Shown here piece by piece: positions 1-6,278 of a stretch of 6,278 bases of DNA. This DNA is from an uncultured Tolumonas sp. Its GTDB lineage: Bacteria > Pseudomonadota > Gammaproteobacteria > Enterobacterales > Aeromonadaceae. How positions within the stretch are numbered: the stretch's first letter is position 1; each line of letters starts with the position of its first letter. The stretch is from positions 1 through 6,278 of the forward strand of contig CAIZDF010000170.1 of NCBI GenBank assembly GCA_903931645.1, given 5' to 3'. A model generated the notes under the pieces. That model saw only the letters and a program-made list of their open reading frames with translations. It was not told the origin of the DNA and ran no database searches. A program made the translations under genes and the position numbers.

Positions 1-473
1 ATGTTGGGTTTCCGCGCAGTATTAATGCCATTAACACCTTTATCCGCGTATTAGCATCTCGACAATCTAGTGGCATTATTGATGAAATAGGTAAAGAACC
101 GACCCAGCTACCAGAACAAAAAAGCAAAATTAAATTGGGCTGTGAAATGCAAATAGCACTGCTTGGTGCGCAGGAAACAGGCCCTGCATTATCATTTATA
201 CCCACGATTGATACCTTCATCAAAGAACATCTTTTTGCTGATATTTGGAGTCGAGATAATCTTGATTTTCAGTCTCGTGAGATTGTAACAATTGCAGCAT
301 TAGCCAGTTTAAAGGGCCTGAACATGCAGCTAAGCCGTCATCTGCAAATAGCGTTGAATATTGGTTTCCAACCCCGACAGTTGACCGATTTGATTACGTT
401 ATTAGGTTCCATGATTGAAAAAAATGAAGCTGATAATGCCAGTGAGGTTTTAAGTCGAATATTAAATAAATAA
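1..473 (+). CDS. Carboxymuconolactone decarboxylase (CMD)-family protein, 3' part
   Basis: The reading frame is open from position 3 to the TAA at 471-473, giving 156 residues with the true start off the left edge. A TTG at 135 could be taken as a start, but the frame and the homology-like sequence continue upstream, so it is internal. Fragment residues 1-14 (VGFPRSINAINTFI) resemble the closing YxGFPxxxNAL segment of one CMD domain. Residues 80-125 (IWSRDNLDFQSRE, then ITIAAL-like VTIAAL, then RHLQIALNIGF with H113) match the core of a second. The protein is therefore probably a tandem two-domain member. The only cysteine seen is C47, in the linker, so the visible domain lacks the AhpD-type CxxC redox pair. 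CMD proteins include gamma-carboxymuconolactone decarboxylases and many uncharacterised alpha-helical oligomers, and the substrate cannot be named here. No clear terminator follows, so read-through into the next gene is possible. Confidence 0.8.
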   Translation, partial: VGFPRSINAINTFIRVLASRQSSGIIDEIGKEPTQLPEQKSKIKLGCEMQIALLGAQETGPALSFIPTIDTFIKEHLFADIWSRDNLDFQSREIVTIAALASLKGLNMQLSRHLQIALNIGFQPRQLTDLITLLGSMIEKNEADNASEVLSRILNK

Positions 474-582
474 CATTAAGGCCGCATTTGTAAAACTCTA
501 TTCCTTCACCACAACGAAAATACACCTCCGAGTCCCCACAAGAAACATCATGCATCTGGAAAATGTCGTCAAAATGCTTGAG

Positions 583-588
583 TATTAT
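583..588 (+). promoter_or_regulatory. Possible -10 element for the small secreted-protein gene
   Basis: TATTAT at 583-588 matches the sigma-70 -10 consensus at five of six positions and lies about 35 bp ahead of the start codon at 624. No good -35 hexamer sits 16-18 bp upstream (the region reads AAAATG or similar), so this is a weak call based on position and the -10 alone. Confidence 0.25.
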
Positions 589-623
589 CCATCTGAATTT
601 TTTCTTCTAACATTACGACGGTT

Positions 624-1043
624 ATGAATATGAAACTAAAAACATCGCTTTCCGGGTTACTGTTGTTAAGTTTAACCTGTATGGCAGAAACTGCGCCGAC
701 TGAGCCACCAAAGTTCACACATGGTTTTTCCATGATCGGCGCGGGTGGGCAAACTTGCACTGAATATAACAAAAGCCGTAGTAAAAGCTTTTCTCATGTT
801 ATGGATATGCATTGGATTGCCGGTTTTGTCAGCGCGTACAGTCTGATCCATGATATCCAATACACCACCATGTCTGCCGACGATTTCTTCCGTCGATTTG
901 ATGACTATTGCAACAAACCCAACTATGCCAATACGCAAATCTCAAACGTAGCTCATGCCATGATGTTTGATTTAGACAAAGAGCTGGGTGTGCCCGCTGA
1001 TTTTGGTAATGACTTTAAAGAAATGAGCAAAGAAACGAAGTAA
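624..1043 (+). CDS. Small secreted protein, two-cysteine GAG-C-W-GF-YC type, function unknown
   Basis: This 139-residue protein begins with a Sec signal peptide: K4 and K6, then a hydrophobic core at about 9-18. Cleavage is likely after A21 or A24 (ETA). C19 does not sit in a good lipobox because T18 is at -1. The mature part carries GAGGQTC (39-45), HWIAGFVSAY (63-72), DDFFRRFDDYC (86-96) and a C-terminal helix around 105-120. C45 and C96 could form a disulfide. This spacing recalls a widespread family of short periplasmic proteins with a compact helical, HdeA- or Rap1a-like appearance; that assignment comes from pattern memory and is inference. HdeA-type proteins are acid-stress chaperones and Rap1a-type proteins are effector immunity proteins, but neither role is shown here. 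The start ATG at 624 has only a weak Shine-Dalgarno-like ACGACGG; the next ATG (630) is an alternative. The gene ends in its own terminator, separating it from the pump operon. Confidence 0.75.
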   Translation: MNMKLKTSLSGLLLLSLTCMAETAPTEPPKFTHGFSMIGAGGQTCTEYNKSRSKSFSHVMDMHWIAGFVSAYSLIHDIQYTTMSADDFFRRFDDYCNKPNYANTQISNVAHAMMFDLDKELGVPADFGNDFKEMSKETK

Positions 1044-1053
1044 GTTGATTGAT

Positions 1054-1105
1054 ACTACACATGGGCATTCAATAATTAACGGTATGCCTTGTGTGGTTAC
1101 TTTTT
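1054..1105 (+). terminator. Rho-independent terminator after the secreted-protein gene
   Basis: The stem begins 11 bp after the stop codon. ACTACACA (1054-1061) pairs with TGTGTGGT (1090-1097), including one G-T wobble. After a small 2:1 internal bulge, GGCAT (1064-1068) pairs with ATGCC (1084-1088) around a 15-base loop. The stem is followed by TTAC and then TTTTT at 1101-1105. The interrupted T-tract makes it weaker than the terminator at 1289-1313, but its position fits the end of this gene. Confidence 0.7.
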
Positions 1106-1227
1106 GTACTAACATGTATTGCATCCCCGTAAATCTAACCTTTCCAAAGACACCGCTATTACCGACCTCTGTTGAAATCCGTTTACAAAAAAACGTTTCC
1201 TGACAAATTTGATTAACAATTCAAACT

Positions 1228-1270
1228 TATAGTGCAGTTGTCTTGATACATCGTCATCTTTTCATATCTT
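1228..1270 (+). promoter_or_regulatory. Promoter-like hexamers ahead of the orphan terminator
   Basis: Two candidates lie here. TATAGT at 1228-1233 is a five-of-six -10 match but has a poor -35. TTGATA at 1243-1248 is a five-of-six -35 match with TATCTT (four of six -10) at 1265-1270 after a 16-bp spacer. Starts would fall near 1240 or 1277, giving transcripts of roughly 75 or 37 nt up to the terminator at 1289-1313, or a long leader for the pump operon if that terminator is passed. Both calls rest on hexamer matching only. Confidence 0.3.
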
Positions 1271-1275
1271 GACAC
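1241..1275 (+). repeat. Direct repeat TCTTGAYAC, two copies
   Basis: TCTTGATAC (1241-1249) and TCTTGACAC (1267-1275) match at eight of nine positions with starts 26 bp apart, about 2.5 helical turns. They overlap the promoter-like hexamers and end 13 bases before the orphan terminator stem. They could be regulator half-sites or a coincidence of -35-like sequence; there is nothing to name a binding protein. Confidence 0.35.
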
Positions 1276-1288
1276 TAAGTAACCATTT

Positions 1289-1313
1289 CCGGTCTGTTAT
1301 GGACCGGTTTTTT
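1289..1313 (+). terminator. Strong rho-independent terminator with no recognised upstream gene
   Basis: CCGGTC (1289-1294) and GACCGG (1302-1307) form a perfect 6-bp GC-rich stem around a 7-base loop, followed directly by six T residues (1308-1313). There is no T-tract on the other side for the minus strand, so it acts on + strand transcription only. The preceding gene already has a terminator 184 bp upstream, and no protein gene lies between. It may be a back-up terminator, the 3' end of a small RNA, or an attenuator in the leader of the pump operon. Confidence 0.85.
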
Positions 1314-1494
1314 AAATTATCTAATGTATCTGGATAATAAGTAATGCAATGTTATTTATTGTTAAATTCATCAGAAAGCTGACTGACCTTATTTATTTTT
1401 CCGATGCAACACTCCCTTAAATTCTTATTTAAATAAAAGCCCAAAAATCATTACTTCAATAAAAATGAATCATAAATATTAACCCGAGGTTACT
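1314..1494 (+). promoter_or_regulatory. AT-rich upstream region of the RND pump operon
   Basis: This stretch carries no supported gene and is visibly AT-rich. It contains a perfect 12-bp palindrome TTATTTAAATAA at 1425-1436 and three copies of TTATTTA starting at 1352, 1389 and 1425 (37 and 36 bp apart). GATAAT at 1333-1338 is a five-of-six -10 match but has no convincing -35. The operon promoter is expected here or just upstream of the 1289-1313 terminator, but I cannot fix it. The region ends in a Shine-Dalgarno GAGG at 1486-1489, five bases before the adaptor ATG. Confidence 0.45.
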
Positions 1495-2685
1495 ATGCAA
1501 AATAATTCGGTTTCACGTCTATCAACCTGCTTTATTTTACTAACGACTATATTGTCACTGACAGGTTGTGATGCCTCAAAAGAAAAGACGCCAACAGCCA
1601 AACAGGGCCAAATTCCTGAAGTAAATATCGTCACACTGCAGCCTCAACCGCTGACGCTTCATTCGCAACTACCCGGCCGCACTAGTGCTTATCGCGTTGC
1701 GGAAGTTCGCCCTCAGGTCAGTGGGATTGTGATTAAACGACTTTTCAAAGAAGGCAGCGATGTTAAAGCAGGTCAGACACTTTATCAGATCGATCCGGCG
1801 AGTTATAACGCCAGTCTTGCCAGTGCCAAAGCAACATTAGAACGCGCCAAAGCAACAGAGGCCACTGCACGAATTAAAGCGGAACGCTATCGTGATTTAC
1901 TAAAAACTAAAGGCGTCAGCCAGCAAGATTTCGATGATGCACAAGCGCTGTGGAAAGAAGCGGCCGCTGATATCTCTTCTGCTAAAGCCGCGGTCGATAC
2001 GGCTCAGATCAATCTGGCATATACCAAAGTAACCTCGCCTATTTCTGGTCGTATCGGAAAATCAACCATCACTGAAGGCGCATTGGTTACAGCACAACAA
2101 ACTACCGCATTAACTACCATTCAACAGCTTGATCCGCTGTATGTGGATGTAAGCCAATCTAGTACGGATTTGTTGAAACTAAAACAAGCGCTAACTGATG
2201 GCCAATTAGAAAGTGCCGGTCCGCAAGAGGCAAAAGTAAAACTGTTGCTAGACGATGGTTCTTATTATACCGAAAACGGCAAATTGCAATTCTCGGATGT
2301 GACGGTGGATGAAAGCACCGGCAGTGTCACTGTCAGAGCAATTTTCCCTAACCATGATCAGCAACTATTGCCTGGTATGTTCGTGCGTGCAGAGTTAGGT
2401 GAAGCCACATTAAAAGACGCTTTATTAGTGCCTCAACTGGCTGTCAGCCATGACCCTCGGGGAAATGCGACAGTATTGGTAGTGAATGCTCAAGATCAGG
2501 TGGAACAAAAAGCCTTTACCACCACCCGCAGTGTTGATAACAACTGGTTAGTTAAAGATGGCCTAAATGCGGGCGATCGGATCATTGTAAACGGCGCGCA
2601 AAAAGTGCAGCCCGGAATGAAAATCAACGCAAAAAATGTTGATCCTGCCTCATTGGTTACGGCCAGTCTGAACACTAAACAATAA
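1495..2685 (+). CDS. acrA: RND efflux periplasmic adaptor lipoprotein, AcrA/MexA type
   Basis: This is the membrane fusion protein of a tripartite efflux pump, linking the inner-membrane transporter to the outer-membrane channel. Its 396 residues are close to E. coli AcrA (397). The signal peptide ends in lipobox LTGC with acylated C25; D26 at +2 is the inner-membrane retention residue. Domains in order: first lipoyl half about 65-100 ([17 protein letters not shown]), coiled-coil hairpin about 102-172, second lipoyl half about 175-205 ([11 protein letters not shown]), beta-barrel about 206-300, and membrane-proximal domain about 305-385. The hairpin carries the R-x3-L-x6-S tip motif as R131, L135 and S142, which contacts the TolC-type channel. 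The start is set by GAGG five bases upstream; an upstream in-frame ATG at 1465 hits a stop at once. The gene lies 17 bp ahead of the transporter. The symbol denotes the family; mexA, adeA or aheA would be equally fair by host convention. Confidence 0.95.
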   Translation: MQNNSVSRLSTCFILLTTILSLTGCDASKEKTPTAKQGQIPEVNIVTLQPQPLTLHSQLPGRTSAYRVAEVRPQVSGIVIKRLFKEGSDVKAGQTLYQIDPASYNASLASAKATLERAKATEATARIKAERYRDLLKTKGVSQQDFDDAQALWKEAAADISSAKAAVDTAQINLAYTKVTSPISGRIGKSTITEGALVTAQQTTALTTIQQLDPLYVDVSQSSTDLLKLKQALTDGQLESAGPQEAKVKLLLDDGSYYTENGKLQFSDVTVDESTGSVTVRAIFPNHDQQLLPGMFVRAELGEATLKDALLVPQLAVSHDPRGNATVLVVNAQDQVEQKAFTTTRSVDNNWLVKDGLNAGDRIIVNGAQKVQPGMKINAKNVDPASLVTASLNTKQ

Positions 2686-2702
2686 TTAACTGCGGAGTCG
2701 TT
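2686..2702 (+). promoter_or_regulatory. Intergenic ribosome binding site for the transporter gene
   Basis: The 17-bp gap holds TGCGGAG at 2691-2697, with GGAG five bases before the ATG at 2703. The same seven bases recur at 5834-5840 ahead of the channel gene, so both downstream cistrons have strong sites of their own, with no room for a promoter or terminator between them. Confidence 0.8.
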
Positions 2703-5700
2703 ATGTCCAGATTTTTTATTGATCGTCCGATTTTCGCATGGGTGATCGCCATCGTTATTATGCTGGCGGGCGCCATGGCCATTCATACTTTGCCCGTTGA
2801 GCAATATCCGACTATTGCACCGCCTTCCGTAAAAATCAGCGCCAGTTACCCAGGTGCATCAGCAAAAACGGTAGAAGACAGTGTCACCCAGGTGCTAGAA
2901 CAGAATATGACCGGTATCGATAACCTGTTGTATATGTCGTCGCAAAGTGACTCCAGCGGAAATGTCACTGTTACTATTAGCTTTTTGGCTGGAACCAATG
3001 CAGATACGGCACAGGTTCAGGTGCAAAACAAAGTACAGCAAGCGTTAAGCACCTTGCCGCAAACTGTTCAAGATCAAGGTGTTACTGTTCAGAAATCTAC
3101 CTCGTCAATCTTACTCGTTGCAGGTCTTATTTCAGAAAATGGTCAGATGGATAAATCTGACATCAGCGACTATCTAGTGACTAATATCAAAGAGCCACTT
3201 AGTCGATTAGAAGGTGTTGGTTCGGTTCGAGTTTTTGGTGCGCAATATGCGATGCGCGTGTGGTTAGATCCCAACAAACTCAACAGTTTCAACCTGACAC
3301 CGGGCGATGTTACCACTGCTATCACCGCACAAAACACCCAGATCTCAGTCGGTCAATTAGGTGCAACTCCCGCTGTGCCGGGACAACAATTTAACGCCAC
3401 TATCACCGGGCAAGGTCGCTTAACCAGCGTCGACGCGTTTAAAAACATTCTGCTGAAAGTAAATACGAATGGCTCGCAAGTTCGGTTACGTGACGTAGCA
3501 CGAGTTGAGCTGGGTGCAGAAAATTATGATTCCGACAGTCGTTTCAATGGAAAACCAATTTCTGGCATTGCCATCAGTTTAGCCAGTGGCGCTAACGCGC
3601 TCGATACCGCTAATCTGGTCAAAGCGAAATTGACTGAGTTGTCGAAGTTTTTCCCTGCTGGCCTGAAAGTGGTTTACCCATTTGATACCACGACCTTCAT
3701 TAAGATCTCTATTTCGGAGGTTGCACAGACACTGATTGAAGCCGTCATTTTAGTCTTCTTCATCATGTTTTTGTTTCTGCAAAACCTGCGCGCAACACTT
3801 ATACCGACTATTGCAGTGCCTGTTGTTTTGCTTGGCACATTCGGCATCATGACAACCTTTGGCTACACCATCAACACACTCACCATGTTCGGATTAGTGT
3901 TAGCTATCGGTTTGCTGGTCGATGATGCAATCGTGGTGGTTGAAAACGTTGAACGAGTAATGTCGGAAGAAGGTCTGTCACCAATCGAAGCAACCCGTAA
4001 ATCGATGGATCAAATAACAGGCGCTTTGGTTGGGATCGCATTAGTGCTGTCTGCGGTATTTGTTCCCATGGCATTTTTCAGTGGTTCTACTGGGGCAATT
4101 TATCGCCAATTCTCGCTGACCATTGTTTCTGCAATGGCATTGTCTGTCGTTGTAGCGTTAATTTTGACGCCGGCATTATGTGCCACCATGCTCAAGCCCG
4201 TATCTAAAGGCCATCATGGTATTCAAACCGGTTTTTTCGGCTGGTTTAACCACATGTTTGACCGCAACTCCCGGCGTTATCGCACTGCCGTGGGTAAAGT
4301 GCTGCAACGCAGTGGACGCATGTTGGCCATCTATGCCGTGTTGTTAGTCGGGTTAGCCTGGTTATTCGTTCGTATGCCGACCTCCTTCCTGCCAGATGAA
4401 GATCAAGGGGTTGTTATGACGATGGTGCAGCTTCCTGCTGGCGCGACACAGGAAAGAACACTTCAGGTTTTAGATAACATCACCAACTATTTTACAACCA
4501 AAGAAAAGAAAGATGTTGTCTCGGTAATGGGCATCGCTGGGTTCAGTTTTGCCGGTAGTGGGCAAAATATGGGGCTCGCATTTGTCAAACTGAAAGATTG
4601 GAGTGAACGTAAATCAGCAGATGACGCGGCAAGCGCAGTAATTGGCCGCGCCATGCATTATTTCTCTCAGATCAAAGAAGCCCGCGTTTATGCATTTAAC
4701 ATGTCGAGTATTCCATCGTTGGGAAACTCCACCGGTTTCGATTTATACCTGCAAGATCGTGGCGGCCTTGGCCATGACAAACTCATTGCTGCGCGTAATC
4801 AGTTACTCGGCATGGCAGCAAAAGAACCTTCGCTGACAAGCGTACGACCCAATGGTATGGACGACACCCCGCAATACAATATTAATGTCGATTATGAAAA
4901 AGCCATGGCATTAGGGCTCAGTGTCAGTGATATCAACACCACACTTTCCACCGCGTGGGGCTCAAAATATGTCAATGATTTCATTGATCGTGGACGCGTA
5001 AAAAAGGTTTATGTTCAAGCTGATGCGCCTTTCCGCATGCAACCGGAAGACATGAAACTCTGGTATGTCAAAAACAGTGCCGATACAACAAAAATGGTGC
5101 CATTTTCATCTTTCGCTGAAGGGGTATGGAGTTACGGTTCCCCTCGTCTGGAACGTTATAACGGCTCGTCTGCGATTGAAATTACCGGCGAGGCAGCTGC
5201 GGGTTATACCAGCGGTGAAGCTATGGCAACCATGGCACGTCTGATCAGTCAGTTACCCGAAGGCATTGGCTATGAATGGACCGGGCTTTCATATCAGGAA
5301 CAGCAATCTGGCAATCAAGCTCCGCTGTTATATGCAATATCGCTACTGGTTGTGTTCTTGTGTTTGGCCGCATTGTATGAAAGTTGGACGATCCCATTCT
5401 CTGTCATGCTGATAGTTCCCTTAGGTGTGATAGGCGCTCTTGCTGCTGCTACCCTACGAGGACTTTCCAACGACATTTTTTTCCAAGTTGGCTTGCTGAC
5501 CACCATTGGTCTGGCCGCGAAAAATGCCATTTTGATCGTCGAGTTTGCGAAAGAATTATTCGATAAAGGGATGGGCATTCGCCAAGCCGTAATTGAAGCC
5601 TCTCGCATGCGCCTACGCCCTATCTTAATGACCTCATTAGCATTTATTCTGGGCGTTTTACCATTAGTCATCAGCACCGGTGCCGGCGCCGGTGGCCGTC

Positions 5701-5855
5701 ATGCTATTGGAACAGGGGTTACCGGCGGGATGATCGCAGCAACGGTTCTGGCTATTTTCTATGTACCTAGTTTCTTCGTGCTGGTCATGAAATATTTCAG
5801 TAAACATCGTCATTCATTACAAATACAGATCGCTGCGGAGACAGATCATGATTAA
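2703..5855 (+). CDS. acrB: RND multidrug efflux transporter, HAE1 family, AcrB/MexB type
   Basis: This is the proton-driven inner-membrane subunit of the pump. It works as a trimer that exports hydrophobic and amphiphilic drugs, dyes, detergents or bile salts into the channel. The 1050 residues match E. coli AcrB (1049). The N-terminal [14 protein letters not shown] opens TM1. Periplasmic loops lie at about 30-335 and 560-870. The twelve-TM pattern is intact, with TM2-6 at about 337-492 and TM8-12 at about 870-1028. The proton relay is complete: D407 and D408 ([18 protein letters not shown]), K940 ([15 protein letters not shown]), R970 and T977, the last two corresponding to AcrB R971 and T978. 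Of the six hydrophobic-trap phenylalanines, F178, F614, F616 and F627 are kept, while AcrB F136 is I136 and F610 is M609. The switch loop reads [11 protein letters not shown], with S where AcrB has R620. Small indels relative to AcrB fall in loops. Substrate range cannot be read from sequence. Confidence 0.97.
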   Translation: MSRFFIDRPIFAWVIAIVIMLAGAMAIHTLPVEQYPTIAPPSVKISASYPGASAKTVEDSVTQVLEQNMTGIDNLLYMSSQSDSSGNVTVTISFLAGTNADTAQVQVQNKVQQALSTLPQTVQDQGVTVQKSTSSILLVAGLISENGQMDKSDISDYLVTNIKEPLSRLEGVGSVRVFGAQYAMRVWLDPNKLNSFNLTPGDVTTAITAQNTQISVGQLGATPAVPGQQFNATITGQGRLTSVDAFKNILLKVNTNGSQVRLRDVARVELGAENYDSDSRFNGKPISGIAISLASGANALDTANLVKAKLTELSKFFPAGLKVVYPFDTTTFIKISISEVAQTLIEAVILVFFIMFLFLQNLRATLIPTIAVPVVLLGTFGIMTTFGYTINTLTMFGLVLAIGLLVDDAIVVVENVERVMSEEGLSPIEATRKSMDQITGALVGIALVLSAVFVPMAFFSGSTGAIYRQFSLTIVSAMALSVVVALILTPALCATMLKPVSKGHHGIQTGFFGWFNHMFDRNSRRYRTAVGKVLQRSGRMLAIYAVLLVGLAWLFVRMPTSFLPDEDQGVVMTMVQLPAGATQERTLQVLDNITNYFTTKEKKDVVSVMGIAGFSFAGSGQNMGLAFVKLKDWSERKSADDAASAVIGRAMHYFSQIKEARVYAFNMSSIPSLGNSTGFDLYLQDRGGLGHDKLIAARNQLLGMAAKEPSLTSVRPNGMDDTPQYNINVDYEKAMALGLSVSDINTTLSTAWGSKYVNDFIDRGRVKKVYVQADAPFRMQPEDMKLWYVKNSADTTKMVPFSSFAEGVWSYGSPRLERYNGSSAIEITGEAAAGYTSGEAMATMARLISQLPEGIGYEWTGLSYQEQQSGNQAPLLYAISLLVVFLCLAALYESWTIPFSVMLIVPLGVIGALAAATLRGLSNDIFFQVGLLTTIGLAAKNAILIVEFAKELFDKGMGIRQAVIEASRMRLRPILMTSLAFILGVLPLVISTGAGAGGRHAIGTGVTGGMIAATVLAIFYVPSFFVLVMKYFSKHRHSLQIQIAAETDHD
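5834..5855 (+). promoter_or_regulatory. Ribosome binding site and 8-bp overlap, transporter to channel
   Basis: TGCGGAG at 5834-5840 lies inside the end of the transporter gene, seven bases before the channel ATG at 5848-5850. The transporter stop TAA is at 5853-5855, so the two genes share 8 bp in different frames. This arrangement supports translational coupling and fixes the start of the channel gene. Confidence 0.8.
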
Positions 5856-6278
5856 GCGCCCTATCGCATTATTTATCGCGGCCTTATTAACCGGTTGCTC
5901 GTTGGCGCCTGACTATCATCGCCCTGCAGCACCGATACCAACAAACTATGCAACTATGGTAAAAACAGCCCAGCAGGCGACGAACTGGCAGCAAGTATTT
6001 ACTGACCCTGCATTACAAAAATTAATTGATACCACTTTACAAAATAATCGCGACCTTCGGGTCGCGATGCTGAATGTTGAAGCCTATCAAGCGCAATATC
6101 AGATCCAACGTGCAGCTCAATTACCTACCCTGTCTGCATCAGGTTCGCAGACGCGTCAGCGTATTCCGGCGACTTATAGTGGAACAGATAGTATCAGTAA
6201 CAAAGACACCGCTACGCTTGGTATGAGCGCTTACGAAATCGACCTGTATGGCCGCTTAAAAAATCTTAAAGACCAGGC
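5848..6278 (+). CDS. RND outer-membrane channel lipoprotein, OprM/NodT type, 5' part
   Basis: This is the TolC-like outer-membrane exit duct that completes the pump. Only the first 143 residues are in the window; full-length family members are about 460-490 residues. The signal peptide [17 protein letters not shown] ends in a lipobox with C17. S18 at +2 is not an inner-membrane retention residue, fitting outer-membrane sorting. After the cysteine comes the family's [13 protein letters not shown] stretch, then [18 protein letters not shown] (47-64), [19 protein letters not shown] (66-84), the [12 protein letters not shown] turn (89-100) and [15 protein letters not shown] (129-143). All are typical of OprM/NodT proteins at the corresponding positions. 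The N-terminal lipid anchor separates it from E. coli TolC, which is encoded away from acrAB. The coding sequence contains a strong hairpin at 6047-6068. Confidence 0.93.
   Translation, partial: MIKRPIALFIAALLTGCSLAPDYHRPAAPIPTNYATMVKTAQQATNWQQVFTDPALQKLIDTTLQNNRDLRVAMLNVEAYQAQYQIQRAAQLPTLSASGSQTRQRIPATYSGTDSISNKDTATLGMSAYEIDLYGRLKNLKDQ
6047..6068 (+). repeat. Perfect 9-bp inverted repeat closing a UUCG tetraloop, inside the channel gene
   Basis: ATCGCGACC (6047-6055) and GGTCGCGAT (6060-6068) are exact reverse complements around TTCG (6056-6059). In RNA this gives a nine-pair GC-rich stem closed by C(UUCG)G, one of the most stable known tetraloops. No T-tract follows, so it is not a rho-independent terminator. 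It lies about 200 nt into the channel gene, in codons for NNRDLRVAM, a stretch that is itself typical of the family. Confidence 0.85.

Noticed and set aside
569..938. Minus-strand open frames overlapping the secreted-protein gene
   Set aside because: They overlap the + strand gene, which has a signal peptide and family-like motifs. The reverse translations show no recognisable domain or ribosome binding site.
1181..1196. Short inverted repeat CGTTT/AAACG resembling a small hairpin
   Set aside because: It has only five pairs around an A-rich loop, with a broken T-tract after it. Too weak to call a terminator or operator.
1114..1203. 29-codon open frame (starting MYCIPV) between the two terminators
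   Set aside because: It starts just after the first terminator, has no Shine-Dalgarno sequence, and its composition looks random. It is not enough to call a gene.
1465..1482. Five-codon mini-ORF (MNHKY, stop) directly upstream of and in frame with the adaptor start
   Set aside because: There is no Shine-Dalgarno site before its ATG and it is very short in AT-rich DNA. A leader-peptide role cannot be supported. It does show that the adaptor cannot start at this upstream ATG.
5315..5677. 120-codon minus-strand open frame inside the transporter gene
   Set aside because: It lies opposite the highly conserved TM8-TM11 region of the transporter and reads as an antisense shadow without domain signals.
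5674..5700. GC-rich palindromic run around CCGGCGCCGG in the transporter gene
   Set aside because: It encodes the conserved STGAGAGG glycine/alanine stretch of AcrB-type proteins, so the composition is explained by the protein. No T-tract follows.
1..6278. Search by eye for CRISPR arrays, tRNA or rRNA genes, insertion-sequence ends and integrase genes
   Set aside because: No regularly spaced repeats, cloverleaf-like segments, transposase-like proteins or terminal inverted repeats were seen. The window reads as an ordinary chromosomal efflux locus.

Overview
The window looks like chromosomal DNA from a moderate-GC gammaproteobacterium. The pump proteins follow Escherichia coli AcrA/AcrB almost residue for residue, and the codon use is mixed rather than GC- or AT-extreme. 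An Aeromonadales-type host such as Tolumonas is a guess from general resemblance only. All supported genes lie on the + strand.

Layout: (1) Positions 1-473 hold the 3' part of a carboxymuconolactone decarboxylase (CMD)-family gene whose start is outside the window. (2) Positions 624-1043 encode a small secreted protein with two conserved-looking cysteines (GAG...C...W..GF...YC pattern), followed by its own rho-independent terminator. (3) Positions 1044-1494 are intergenic and more structured than expected. They hold that first terminator, a second strong terminator at 1289-1313 with no recognised gene in front of it, promoter-like and direct-repeat sequences just upstream of it, and then an AT-rich stretch with a 12-bp palindrome leading into the pump operon. 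(4) Positions 1495-6278 hold a tripartite RND multidrug efflux operon in the order adaptor, transporter, outer-membrane channel. The third gene is cut off by the window end.

The three pump genes form one transcription and assembly unit. The lipoprotein adaptor (inner-membrane retention signal, TolC-tip RLS motif) bridges the proton-driven AcrB-type transporter (D407/D408/K940 relay intact) and the OprM/NodT-type lipoprotein channel. Gaps are 17 bp and then an 8-bp overlap, and the same TGCGGAG Shine-Dalgarno core precedes both the transporter and the channel gene. No regulator gene is visible next to the operon.

The operon itself is a well-known type, and I see no evidence of a wholly new system. 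The points worth a second look are the orphan terminator (a possible small RNA or attenuator ahead of the pump), a very stable UUCG-tetraloop hairpin inside the channel gene, replacement of two of six hydrophobic-trap phenylalanines in the transporter, and the uncharacterised secreted protein.
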